Positions 25,171-34,427 of a stretch of 64,000 nucleotides of DNA are shown here, piece by piece. Numbering within the stretch: position 1 is the stretch's first letter; every line of letters starts with the position of its first letter. The DNA comes from Aureispira sp. CCB-QB1. Its GTDB lineage: Bacteria; Bacteroidota; Bacteroidia; Chitinophagales; Saprospiraceae. The position numbers and the translations under genes are program-made. The notes under the pieces were generated by a model, which made no database searches, was not told where the DNA came from, and saw only the letters and a list, made by a program, of their open reading frames with translations. The stretch covers positions 124,001 to 188,000 of the forward strand of contig NZ_JHBV01000041.1 of the NCBI RefSeq assembly GCF_000724545.1, written 5' to 3'.

Positions 25171-28100
25171 ATGAAACAACTCGCCTTTATGCTACTGAGT
25201 TTTTTGCTCAGTACAGCAACGCTTCATGCTCAAAACACTTCTACGGTTATTCAACAATTTCTAGACAAAAATCACAAAGAACAAAACTTAACTTCTCAAG
25301 ACATCCTTCATTGGAGTATAACTAGTCATCATACTTCAAGTACTAGTGGTGTAACACATGTCTACATACAGCAAGAGCATCAGGGAATACCTGTATCCAA
25401 CGGAATAGCAAATTTTGCTTTGAAAGATAGTAAAGTTCTTAGCATGGGAAATCGCCTAATAACTAGACTTTCTCAAAAGGCTAACTACACAACTCCAACC
25501 ATTAACCCAGTTCAGGCCATTCAGCTTGCTGCCAAACAATTGGAATTAAAAACACCAACAGCTCTAAAGGCTCTAGAACCTATCAGCAAGCATCATTTTA
25601 TATACAATACAGGAGGCATTTCAAAAGAAAACATTCCCGTACGATTAATGTATCATGCTAACTCTGATGATGAGGTAAAACTGGTTTGGGACTTATCCAT
25701 TTACACGTTAGACGCAGCACATTGGTGGTCGGTACGAATAGATGCCCAAACAGGTATCTTGATTGATAAAAACGATTGGGTCATTCACTGCAATTTCGTT
25801 CATTCCCCATTTTCAAAATGCAATAATAAAAACCATAACACCTTTTTGAAACCACCAACTAATTTTAGTGCGCCTGAAACAATGCTGCAGCCTGATCAAT
25901 ATACTGTATTTGCACTACCTTTAGAAAGCCCCAGTCATGGAACTCGTTCGATTGTAACCAATCCTGCCGATACGCTTGCTTCGCCATATGGTTGGCATGA
26001 CACCAATGGGGCAAATGGAGCAGAGTATACCATCACAAGAGGAAACAATGTTTATGCTTATGAGGATGCTGCTGATAATAACGCTCCAGGTTTTAGTCCT
26101 GATGGAACCAATGTTTTGGAGTTCAATTTTCCTTATAATGCAACAGCCAATCCTAGCACTTATCAACCTGCTGCCATCACCAATCTATTTTACATGAACA
26201 ACATGATGCACGATATTTGGTATCGTTATGGTTTTGATGAAGCAGGTGGTAATTTTCAGTTCAACAACTATGGGCGTGGAGGCATAGCCGACGACCAAGT
26301 TTTGGCAGAAGCCCAAGATGGTGGTGGAACAAACAACGCCAACTTTGCAACACCTCCAGATGGCGGAAACCCAAGAATGCAAATGTACCTATGGAACAGT
26401 GCAGGTGGCAGCGGCGGCAATTATTTGGATGTCAATAGCCCTTCAGGCATCGCTGGTAGTTACAATGCAGCTGATGCCTCCTTTGGTCCTGGACTTCCAA
26501 CGACTCCTATTACCGCTGATTTAGCTTTGATAGAAGACAATACCGCCCCTATTAACGATGGCTGTGAAACAGTTACAAATGCCGCTTCTTTGTCAGGAAA
26601 AATTGTGGTTATTGATCGTGGAAACTGTTCTTTTGTTGCTAAAGTTGAAGCTGCACAAAATGCGGGCGCTGTTGCTGCTATTATTGTGAACAATGTAGCA
26701 GGTGCTCCTTTCCAAATGGGAGGAGCTAGCAACACTATTACCATTCCATCCATTATGATTGAGCAAAATGATGGCAATGCCATTAAAGCACAAATGGCAG
26801 CAGGAATTGTTAACGCAACCATTAGCAATGGAGGGACACCTAGTAATGTAAAAGATGGAGATTTGGACAATGGGATCATTGCTCATGAATATGGGCATGG
26901 TATTTCAACTCGTCTAACAGGTGGCGCTAACAATGCCAACTGTTTGAGCAACGCAGAACAAATGGGAGAAGGCTGGAGCGATTGGTTTGGTTTAATGTTA
27001 ACCATTGAGCCTGGCGATTTGGGCGCTGATGTCCGTGGTATTGGAACTTACGCATCCAATCAACCTGTAACAGGACAAGGCATTCGACCTGCGCCTTACT
27101 CCACAGATTTTGCTGTCAATCCCTATACTTATGGTGCATCTAATAATGCAGGTCAAATATCAGAACCGCATGGGGTAGGATTTATCTTTGCTACAGTGCT
27201 TTGGGATTTAACATGGGCACTAATTGACCAATATGGTGGTATCCCTGATCCTGATTTATACAATGGAACAGGAGGCAATAATATTGCTATGAACTTAGTG
27301 ATCGAAGGTTTAAAACTACAACCTTGCAATCCAGGTATGATTGATGGACGAGATGCTATTCTACAAGCCGACCAATTATTGTACAATGGTGCACACAGAT
27401 GTTTAATTTGGGGCGTTTTTGCTAAGAGAGGCTTTGGATATAGCGCGGATCAAGGAAGTCCAGCAAGCCGCTCTGACCAAACAGAGGCCTTTGATTTGCC
27501 TCCTATTTGTCAAACAGCAACTGCTCCGCCTGTGGCTGCATTTAGTCCCAATAGCAACAATGCTTGTATTACTACTATTTATTTTACAGATAATAGTACG
27601 GATATACCTCAATCTTGGGCATGGGATTTTGGAGACGGCAATACATCTACCATACAAAATCCTACACATACCTATAGTGCTAGTGGTGTCTACACTGTAA
27701 AACTAGTTGTCACCAATACAGTAGGCATGGACTCTACCACTCAACAAGTAACTATTGCCTTGCCTCCTACTCCTGTTGTTAATAATATTGAAGTTTGTGC
27801 AGGAGATACCGCTTTTGTTCCTGCAACAGTTACAGGAGTGGCGCAGTGGAAAAACATAGCCAATAACATTGTTTACATTGGTGATACATTGGCGGTACCT
27901 AATGTTGGTTCTACTCAAATTTATTATGTTGAAAATGCGGTTGGCGCAGCTTCTCAATATGTTGGTCCTAGTGATAATACGATTGGAGCGGGTGGCTATC
28001 ATGCTTCGGCTTATCACGGAGCATTAAACTTTACAGCCAATCAAAGTTTCGAAATTGTCTCTGCGTGGGTAGACGCAGACGGTGCCGGTCCTCGTACATT

Positions 28101-28917
28101 CTATCTAGCCAACGGTACAAACAATGACGGAACGCCTCCTAGTGGCAATGGTATCGTAGACCAAGTCACTGTAAACTTGGCAGATGGTGTTCAACGTGTC
28201 AACTTAAATTTGATGGTGCCTGCTGCTGGTAATTATAATATAGGTGGTAATAATGTCAATTTATACAGAAATAGTAGTGGAGCCAATTTCCCTTATACTT
28301 TGGGAGGATATATGATCATCAACAATTCCTCGGCAACGACCAATCCTACTGGTTATTATTACTATCTATACGATTTTGAAGTGCGAGAGCCTCAATGTAT
28401 CTCTGCCCTAGACACCGTTACCATCACTCCAGTTGTTAGTAACTTCTCTTATACCAATAACAATAATATTGTCAGTTTTACAGATGCATCTATTGGGGCA
28501 ACAAGCTGGTTTTGGGATTTTGGAGATAACACGACTTCTACTCAGCAAAACCCTACACATACATACGCAACCGCAGGCTCTTACACAATCACACTAACCA
28601 TTAACAACGGAGCTTGTACCAGTACACAAACGTTTTCAGTTATTGTTGGCATCAATCAAACCAACACTCAACGACTCAATATTTCCTTACTACCCAATCC
28701 AACGAGTGGGTTAGCTAGCATCCTACTAAACAAAGCCGCTAAAGAGGATTTGAATGTTTTGATAACGGATATGAGTGGTAAGACCATCCAAACAAGTTTA
28801 ATTAAAACAGGGCAGAGTCATCTAGATTTAAATTTATCGGAACTCCCTGCTGCTGTCTATTTGGTGCAAATCAAAGGTGAACATTTTTCAGAAATCAGAA
28901 AATTAGTGCTTCAATAA
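25171..28917 (+). CDS. Secreted M36 (fungalysin) metalloprotease with PKD domains and T9SS sorting domain, copy 2
   Basis: 1248 residues with the same architecture as copy 1: signal peptide MKQLAFMLLSFLLSTATLHAQ, propeptide, catalytic domain with HEYGH at 572-576 and GEGWSDWF, PA insertion ~440-555, PKD ~780-865 (WAWDFGDGNTST), CAGD...QWKN module, jelly-roll region with SAWVDADGAGPRTFYL, PKD ~1089-1160 and a sorting domain ending FSEIRKLVLQ. All zinc ligands are intact. By eye it is closest to copy 3 in the 870-1090 region, and it shares with copy 3 an upstream 24-bp block. The three copies are tandem duplicates of one ancestor. Confidence 0.93.
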   Translation: MKQLAFMLLSFLLSTATLHAQNTSTVIQQFLDKNHKEQNLTSQDILHWSITSHHTSSTSGVTHVYIQQEHQGIPVSNGIANFALKDSKVLSMGNRLITRLSQKANYTTPTINPVQAIQLAAKQLELKTPTALKALEPISKHHFIYNTGGISKENIPVRLMYHANSDDEVKLVWDLSIYTLDAAHWWSVRIDAQTGILIDKNDWVIHCNFVHSPFSKCNNKNHNTFLKPPTNFSAPETMLQPDQYTVFALPLESPSHGTRSIVTNPADTLASPYGWHDTNGANGAEYTITRGNNVYAYEDAADNNAPGFSPDGTNVLEFNFPYNATANPSTYQPAAITNLFYMNNMMHDIWYRYGFDEAGGNFQFNNYGRGGIADDQVLAEAQDGGGTNNANFATPPDGGNPRMQMYLWNSAGGSGGNYLDVNSPSGIAGSYNAADASFGPGLPTTPITADLALIEDNTAPINDGCETVTNAASLSGKIVVIDRGNCSFVAKVEAAQNAGAVAAIIVNNVAGAPFQMGGASNTITIPSIMIEQNDGNAIKAQMAAGIVNATISNGGTPSNVKDGDLDNGIIAHEYGHGISTRLTGGANNANCLSNAEQMGEGWSDWFGLMLTIEPGDLGADVRGIGTYASNQPVTGQGIRPAPYSTDFAVNPYTYGASNNAGQISEPHGVGFIFATVLWDLTWALIDQYGGIPDPDLYNGTGGNNIAMNLVIEGLKLQPCNPGMIDGRDAILQADQLLYNGAHRCLIWGVFAKRGFGYSADQGSPASRSDQTEAFDLPPICQTATAPPVAAFSPNSNNACITTIYFTDNSTDIPQSWAWDFGDGNTSTIQNPTHTYSASGVYTVKLVVTNTVGMDSTTQQVTIALPPTPVVNNIEVCAGDTAFVPATVTGVAQWKNIANNIVYIGDTLAVPNVGSTQIYYVENAVGAASQYVGPSDNTIGAGGYHASAYHGALNFTANQSFEIVSAWVDADGAGPRTFYLANGTNNDGTPPSGNGIVDQVTVNLADGVQRVNLNLMVPAAGNYNIGGNNVNLYRNSSGANFPYTLGGYMIINNSSATTNPTGYYYYLYDFEVREPQCISALDTVTITPVVSNFSYTNNNNIVSFTDASIGATSWFWDFGDNTTSTQQNPTHTYATAGSYTITLTINNGACTSTQTFSVIVGINQTNTQRLNISLLPNPTSGLASILLNKAAKEDLNVLITDMSGKTIQTSLIKTGQSHLDLNLSELPAAVYLVQIKGEHFSEIRKLVLQ

Positions 28918-28946
28918 TCCCCCCTTTTTACAAGGACACAACTACA

Positions 28947-28979
28947 AGCCGCCTCTTTTATGCTAAGGGGTGGCTTTTT
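28947..28979 (+). terminator. Terminator after M36 protease 2
   Basis: AGCCGCCTCTT pairs with AAGGGGTGGCT (with G-U/mismatch positions) and is followed by TTTTTA. Confidence 0.75.
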
Positions 28980-28985
28980 ATATGT

Positions 28986-29131
28986 CAATAGTTCGTTGAA
29001 AAACTTTATTAGTTTGATAATCAATAAGTTGTAAATTTATTGCATTTTGTGTTAAAAATTTGATTATCAAACTAATATAAATGTGCTTTTTTATCTTTTT
29101 GGTAAAAAAGTAAAAAATCAACGAACTACTA
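28986..29131 (-). mobile_element. MITE-like element copy B (146 bp, reverse orientation)
   Basis: Ends CAATAGTTCGTTGA (28986-28999) and TCAACGAACTACTA (29118-29131) are inverted repeats. The outside is flanked by exact 6-bp direct repeats ATATGT (28980-28985 and 29132-29137). Inside is a second exact inverted repeat of 17 bp (29008-29024 and 29060-29076, ATTAGTTTGATAATCAA). Its reverse complement shares the TTTACTTTTTTACCAAAAAG stretch and the ATTAGTTTGATAATCAAA stretch with copy E. No ORF is present. Confidence 0.75.
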
Positions 29132-29227
29132 ATATGTAAAAGTCAAGTATTATTTGTTCATTTTAAGTAAAAAAAAACGAATTATTTAATTTTTTCTTAA
29201 GTCATAATCCACATCTTCTCGCTTTTC

Positions 29228-29251
29228 ACCAAACAAAAATGTATTTTTACA
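29228..29251 (+). promoter_or_regulatory. Promoter block shared by M36 proteases 2 and 3 (second copy)
   Basis: Matches 25082-25105 at 22 of 24 positions, including the AAAATGTATTTT core, and lies 43 bp before the ATG of copy 3. Copy 1 lacks an obvious equivalent. Confidence 0.55.
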
Positions 29252-29294
29252 TGCTGCGTTCCCCTATTATAATAAAGTATATAGTTTTTTACGT

Positions 29295-32200
29295 ATGAAA
29301 TTTACCTTCCTTGTTATACTCAACTTATGGTTCCTCGTTCCTATAATAGCACAGCATCCCCAAATCATTATTCAAGATTTTTTGGAAACACATGCTGTTG
29401 AACAGAAGTTGCACCCTTCGGACATTTCTAACTGGCAAATAACAGATATGCACACATCTAGTGCCAGCAACGCAACTCATGTTTATATACAACAAACACA
29501 CCTAGACATTCCCATTTCAAACGGGCTTGCTAACTTTGTCCTAAAAGAAAACAAAGTGCTCTACATGAACAATCGCTTAATAAACAATGTTCATCAAAAG
29601 GTAACTCAAACAGTTCCCACGATTTCTGCTTCACAAGCAATTCAATTAGCCGCCCAGTATTTGCAAATGGACAGTCTTGAAACACTACATAAAATAAAAA
29701 CAATTCATTCTACGCATTTCATTTATGACAAAGGCAATATTTCTAGAAAAAATATTCCTGTTCGTTTGATGTACACAGCTACTACCGACACAGAAATCAA
29801 ATTAGTATGGGACTTGTCTATTTACACCTTAGATGCTAAACATTATTGGTCCCTACAAATTGATGCCCAGCAAGGGACTCTAGTTGCCCAAAACGATTGG
29901 GTTTCTCATTGCAGTTTTGCACATCGGTCTTCTTCTTCTTCTTGCACCAATCATCCTACAAATATCACCAGACCTTCAACACCACAAGGCACTTTTGCTG
30001 ATTTAGAAATGCAGCCCGATCAATATACCGTTTTCCCGCTTCCTATTGAAAGCCCCATTCACGGAAGCCGTTCCCTTGTTTCTAATCCCGCAGATATTCT
30101 AGCTTCGCCTTATGGATGGCACGATACAAATGCCATCGCAGGTCCTGAATACACCATTACTAGAGGAAATAATGTTTATGCTTATGAAGACACCAACAAT
30201 AACAATTTACCAGGTTTTAGCCCTAATGGAAATAGCTCTCTAGAATTTAATTTTCCTTATAACCCAGGCACACACCCAAGTACCTATCAATCTGCTGCTA
30301 TTAGTAATCTTTTTTATACCAACAATATGATGCATGACATTTGGTATAACTATGGTTTTGACGAAGCATCTGGAAATTTTCAAAACAACAATTATGGACG
30401 AGGAGGAAGTCTTGCATTGGACGGAGACGAACTTTTAGCAGAAGCACAAGATAGTGCCAATATGAACAACGCTAGTTTTATGACGCCTCCAGATGGAAGC
30501 AAACCTAGAATGCAACTGTTTTTATGGAATAGCACAGGAAGTAGTTTAGGAAATTATTTAACGATTAATACTCCTTCTAATATAGCAGGAAATTATACAG
30601 CAGCAGGGGCTACTTTTGGTTCTGGTTTGCCTCAAACAGCAATCGTAGCTAACTTAGTTCTAGTCGAGGACAACCTTCCTCCGATCCACGATGCCTGTGG
30701 AACCATTATGAATTCAGCTGCTTTGTTTGGAAAAATTGCTCTTATAGATCTTGGGGGTTGTAACCTAACAGATAAGATTGAAGCTGTCGAAAACGCAGGG
30801 GCTATTGCTGTTGTTGTTATAAACAATACGTCTGGTCCCCCTTTCCAAATGCTTGGTACCAATACCAACATAAGTATTCCATCTATTATGATTAGCCAAA
30901 ACGATGGCATTGTCATAAAAAATGAACTTGTCAATAGTACGACCATCAATGCCTCTATAAGCAACAATGGTACGAACAACAATCTTAGAGACAGTGATTT
31001 TGATAATGGAATTATTGTTCACGAATATGGGCATGGCATTTCGAAGCGTTTAACAGGAGGCGCTAGTAATGTTAATTGCTTGACGAATCCAGAACAAACA
31101 GGCGAAGGTTGGAGCGATTGGTTTGCTCTTGTCTTAACCATTGAGCCAGGAGATCAAGGCGAAGATTCTAGAGGCTTTGGCACCTATGTCTCCAATCAAG
31201 TCTCTACAGGTTCAGGATTACGCCCAGCACCTTATTCCACAGATTTTGCTGTCAATCCATATACCTATGGCGCTTCTAATAACACCACTCAAATTTCGGC
31301 ACCACATGGCACAGGTTTTATTTTTGCCACCGTATTATGGGACTTAACATGGGCTTTAATTGATGCGTATGGAGGGGTACCTGATCCCGACTTGTATCAT
31401 GGCAATGGGGGCAACAACATAGCCATGCTCTTAGCCATGGAAGCATTAAAAATTCAGCCTTGCAATGCGGGTATGCTTGATGGTCGAGATGCTATTTTGA
31501 AAGCAGATTCCATTCTATATGGTGGTGCTCATAATTGCCTAATTTGGAATGTTTTTGCCAAGAGAGGCTTTGGATATAGTGCAGAGCAGGGTTCTGTTTT
31601 TAATCGTTCGGATCAAATCGAAGCCTTTGATTTGCCTATCAACTGTCAGGTAGTAACCACAGCACCTACGGCAGCCTTTAGTACCAACAGTGTTTTTTCT
31701 TGTAAACCGACCATTTCATTTTTTGATAATAGTACTGATGTACCTCAATTTTGGTTTTGGGACTTTGGAGATGGGTATACTTCTACTGCTCAAAATCCTG
31801 TCCATTCTTATCAGAATAGTGGCTCCTATATTATTAAATTAATTGTCTCGAATGGAATGGGGGCAGACTCTACTACTCGACAGGTTACTCTTAGCAATCT
31901 TCCTCCTACTCCCTCTGTAGATGATATAGAACTTTGCTTGGGAGATACGGCTGTTATTGCTACCTCTGTTTTAGGGATAGTCTATTGGAAAGACAGTGCC
32001 CATCGAGTCATTCATATTGGTGACACATTAACCGTTCCTAATGTTGGGCAAACGCAAACTTACTATGTGGAAAACGGTAGAAATGTCTTCCCATTCACTA
32101 CTGGGCGTTCGTACAATACAGGAATTGGAACGTACCATTCTAGTCCCTATTTTGGAGCACTTAATTTTAGAGCCAGTCGAAGTTTTGAAATTGTTTCTGC

Positions 32201-33059
32201 GTGGGTAGATGCAGATGGTGCTGGTCCTCGAACCTTTTACCTCGTTAAGGGAACAAATCACGATGGGGCAATTCCTACCCCTAACTCCATTGTTGACCAA
32301 GTCACCATCAATTTAGCGAATGGAGGGCAACGAATAAATTTAGATTTTTTAGTTCCTGAAAGTGGTTATTACTATATCGGTGGCAATAATGTAGATTTGT
32401 ATCGACATGAGTCCAATTCAAATTATCCTTATGTCCAAAATGGCTATATGAGCATCAATAGTTCTTCAGCCAACAACGGGGATTCCTTGAGCTATTATTA
32501 CTATTTTTATGATATAGAAATTCGAGGTCCTCAATGCATTTCTACGTTGGATACCGTTACGATTACACCGATAACTAGTTTATTTTCCTACACCGATAAT
32601 GGTGGCGGGGTATTTAATTTCAATGACCTTTCCTCAGATGCTAATAACTGGCTATGGGATTTTGGAGACAATACTACTTCTACCCAACAAAACCCTACAC
32701 ATACTTATAATAGTTCAGGTAGCTATACCGTTCGCCTAAGTGTAAACAACGGTGCTTGCACAAGTACTCAAGTCATTTCTGTAATAGTTGGTTTGCAACC
32801 TATTTCTCAAAAAAAATGGGGATTCAAAATCTTGCCTAATCCAACAGAAGGACTAGCACAAATTCTTTTGGACAAACCACTGGACGAAGATTTGGAAGTT
32901 AAAATAATGCACCTTGCTGGCAAACATATCCAAAGTTTCAACATACCTAGTGGTGCTTTGGAACTCAGCTTGGATTTGTCAACCCTTCCCAATGCTGTTT
33001 ATTTGGTTCAAATTCGAGGAAACGAATTTGTAGAAGTTCGAAAATTGATCGTAAAATAA
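29295..33059 (+). CDS. Secreted M36 (fungalysin) metalloprotease with PKD domains and T9SS sorting domain, copy 3
   Basis: 1254 residues, same domain order as copies 1 and 2. Signal peptide ends near IIAQ. HEYGH is at 576-580 with GEGWSDWFALVL downstream. It is the most divergent at the active-site flank (GHGISKRLTGG instead of GHGISTRLTGG, and PEQTGEGWSD instead of AEQMGEGWSD), but all ligands are present. PKD domains start near 788 and 1092, and a T9SS domain covers ~1165-1254 (FKILPNPTEGLAQILL to VEVRKLIVK). No clear terminator separates it from the convergent lipoprotein gene 35 bp away. Confidence 0.92.
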   Translation: MKFTFLVILNLWFLVPIIAQHPQIIIQDFLETHAVEQKLHPSDISNWQITDMHTSSASNATHVYIQQTHLDIPISNGLANFVLKENKVLYMNNRLINNVHQKVTQTVPTISASQAIQLAAQYLQMDSLETLHKIKTIHSTHFIYDKGNISRKNIPVRLMYTATTDTEIKLVWDLSIYTLDAKHYWSLQIDAQQGTLVAQNDWVSHCSFAHRSSSSSCTNHPTNITRPSTPQGTFADLEMQPDQYTVFPLPIESPIHGSRSLVSNPADILASPYGWHDTNAIAGPEYTITRGNNVYAYEDTNNNNLPGFSPNGNSSLEFNFPYNPGTHPSTYQSAAISNLFYTNNMMHDIWYNYGFDEASGNFQNNNYGRGGSLALDGDELLAEAQDSANMNNASFMTPPDGSKPRMQLFLWNSTGSSLGNYLTINTPSNIAGNYTAAGATFGSGLPQTAIVANLVLVEDNLPPIHDACGTIMNSAALFGKIALIDLGGCNLTDKIEAVENAGAIAVVVINNTSGPPFQMLGTNTNISIPSIMISQNDGIVIKNELVNSTTINASISNNGTNNNLRDSDFDNGIIVHEYGHGISKRLTGGASNVNCLTNPEQTGEGWSDWFALVLTIEPGDQGEDSRGFGTYVSNQVSTGSGLRPAPYSTDFAVNPYTYGASNNTTQISAPHGTGFIFATVLWDLTWALIDAYGGVPDPDLYHGNGGNNIAMLLAMEALKIQPCNAGMLDGRDAILKADSILYGGAHNCLIWNVFAKRGFGYSAEQGSVFNRSDQIEAFDLPINCQVVTTAPTAAFSTNSVFSCKPTISFFDNSTDVPQFWFWDFGDGYTSTAQNPVHSYQNSGSYIIKLIVSNGMGADSTTRQVTLSNLPPTPSVDDIELCLGDTAVIATSVLGIVYWKDSAHRVIHIGDTLTVPNVGQTQTYYVENGRNVFPFTTGRSYNTGIGTYHSSPYFGALNFRASRSFEIVSAWVDADGAGPRTFYLVKGTNHDGAIPTPNSIVDQVTINLANGGQRINLDFLVPESGYYYIGGNNVDLYRHESNSNYPYVQNGYMSINSSSANNGDSLSYYYYFYDIEIRGPQCISTLDTVTITPITSLFSYTDNGGGVFNFNDLSSDANNWLWDFGDNTTSTQQNPTHTYNSSGSYTVRLSVNNGACTSTQVISVIVGLQPISQKKWGFKILPNPTEGLAQILLDKPLDEDLEVKIMHLAGKHIQSFNIPSGALELSLDLSTLPNAVYLVQIRGNEFVEVRKLIVK

Positions 33060-33094
33060 CCAATACTGTCAAGCACTCAACTGCCATCATTCAT

Positions 33095-33877
33095 TTATTC
33101 GATAGAATCAATTTTTGCTTTAATATTAACTATTTCCTCAGGAATCCAATCAAAAGAAGCATCCAATTCATAGGCTTTCTGTTTTAGGCTTAAAGCCTCT
33201 TTATATTTACCCAATTGCAATAGTAAATCAGCTTTTGAGTCATAAGGATTCGCATTTTCAGGTTCACACCTTATAAAATTATCAAATGCTTTTTCTGCTT
33301 TGTCTAGTTCCTTATTGTTGATATATGCATATCCTAAAATATTATACCCAGAACCATAATTCTGATCTAGTCTAACAGCATTTTCACCAGCAACAATTGC
33401 CTGTTTGGGATTTTTCCGAAACAGTAAAAAACAAATGGTATGGTGTAGATATTTATCTAGAGGGCACATTTCGGCTAATTTGAATAATTGGCGTTCATTA
33501 TTATCCTCTGGATTCTTAAATCTATATTCTGTAGCTTCCACTAAGATTTGTTCCTCTTTAGATACTAGATGCTTGTATTTTTTGGCAAGGGTGTGATTTA
33601 TCTTCTTTATCGAATCATCTGGTGAATAAATAGAAATAAAATTATACATTCTAACAAAAGTACTGTCTAGTTCTATTCCTTTTTCATAATGCTCTATCGG
33701 ATTGCCATTTATCCCATTTTGAACTAAAAACCGTGCTTTCTCAAAATGCTTCTTTGCTGCTTCTGATGCTGTTGTAATCGGCACGAGACCTAATTCTACT
33801 TCTTTTTCATCCATTTGATTATTTTTACAAGATGCTGTTAATATGATTAGAATAAAAATTAAAACGTATAATTTCAT
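33095..33877 (-). CDS. TPR-repeat lipoprotein
   Basis: 260 residues. LIILTASCKNN is a lipobox, so Cys17 is the likely lipidation site. TPR-like helices are visible at ~40-75, ~140-170 and especially ~172-240 (NYGSGYNILGYAYINNKELDKAEKAFDNF, NANPYDSKADLLLQLGKYKEAL). It resembles the periplasmic TPR sensor parts of Bacteroidota regulators but has no DNA-binding or enzyme domain. It is probably a scaffold at the inner leaflet of the outer membrane. The partner is unknown. It is monocistronic. Confidence 0.8.
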   Translation of the reverse strand: MKLYVLIFILIILTASCKNNQMDEKEVELGLVPITTASEAAKKHFEKARFLVQNGINGNPIEHYEKGIELDSTFVRMYNFISIYSPDDSIKKINHTLAKKYKHLVSKEEQILVEATEYRFKNPEDNNERQLFKLAEMCPLDKYLHHTICFLLFRKNPKQAIVAGENAVRLDQNYGSGYNILGYAYINNKELDKAEKAFDNFIRCEPENANPYDSKADLLLQLGKYKEALSLKQKAYELDASFDWIPEEIVNIKAKIDSIE

Positions 33878-34427
33878 TTTCCTTTTTTTATAATAAAGGT
33901 TATTTAAGTAAATTTTGTATGAGCAATAAAAAATGACCGTTAACGAAGCTTACTCCGTGAGGGCTTCGCCGTTAGACAATGATTTAGCTCGCAGGCTCGT
34001 GAGAGAGTTCTGCGCTGCTACTGCGTGGTTTCAACGGAGTAATGTTTTTTAGAATGCGCTAGGATAATTTGAGGTATTGTAACAACATACTTATAACCAT
34101 AAATACTTTGTTTATTTTTGGCTTATTATCCTATTTCTAAAGTCCTCCCTACTCTAATATACATTTTTTTCACTATTTTTTACATCTTTCTAAAGCAGCT
34201 AAGTGCTGCGTAAAGTAAATTGCTATTGTCTTTATTTTGCGTTCTTATATTCTCTTGTAAGCAAAACATTTGACCTAAAAACCAAAGTATCATATATAGA
34301 TTAGCAACATTTAAACAATTTTCGTCGTTATAGCAATAAACAACTTATATTCGTTCCCCCGAATAGCTGCTCTTTCTTTTACCTAGAGAAGGAGTTTTGC
34401 GCTCCTATACTCTGCAACACACATTAT
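33878..34427. other. Intergenic region with MITE-like element copy C
   Basis: 550 bp. Copy C (33948-34044) occupies the first part. The remainder is AT-rich without an ORF. A short GAAGGAGTTTTGCGCTCC-type segment lies just before the next gene. I see no RNA gene. Confidence 0.5.
33948..34044 (+). mobile_element. MITE-like element copy C (divergent)
   Basis: The right end carries the family block CTGCGCTGCTACTGCGTGG (34010-34028) followed by TTTCAACGGAGTAATG. The left arm TTACTCCGT (33950-33958) pairs exactly with ACGGAGTAA (34034-34042). Compared with copies B and E the arm sequence differs at two positions and both arms changed together. I find no direct repeat flanking it. The left side overlaps another small hairpin (TAACGAAGC / GCTTCGCCGTTA), so it may be compound or decayed. 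Confidence 0.5.

Larger units (their letters stand above)
28918..29294. other. Intergenic region between M36 proteases 2 and 3
   Basis: 377 bp containing the terminator of copy 2 (28947-28979), MITE-like element copy B (28986-29131) with its 6-bp direct repeats, and the protease promoter block (29228-29251). Nothing else is recognised. Confidence 0.6.

Noticed and set aside
26460-26879. Long reverse-strand frames inside the M36 genes
   Set aside because: They are antisense shadows of repetitive, well-supported coding sequence and carry no family features.
34054-34066. TGCGCTAGGATA shared with the redoxin gene near copy A (7222-7233)
   Set aside because: The 12-base match follows two element copies at different distances (about 40 and 21 bp) and the flanking sequence differs, so it is probably chance.
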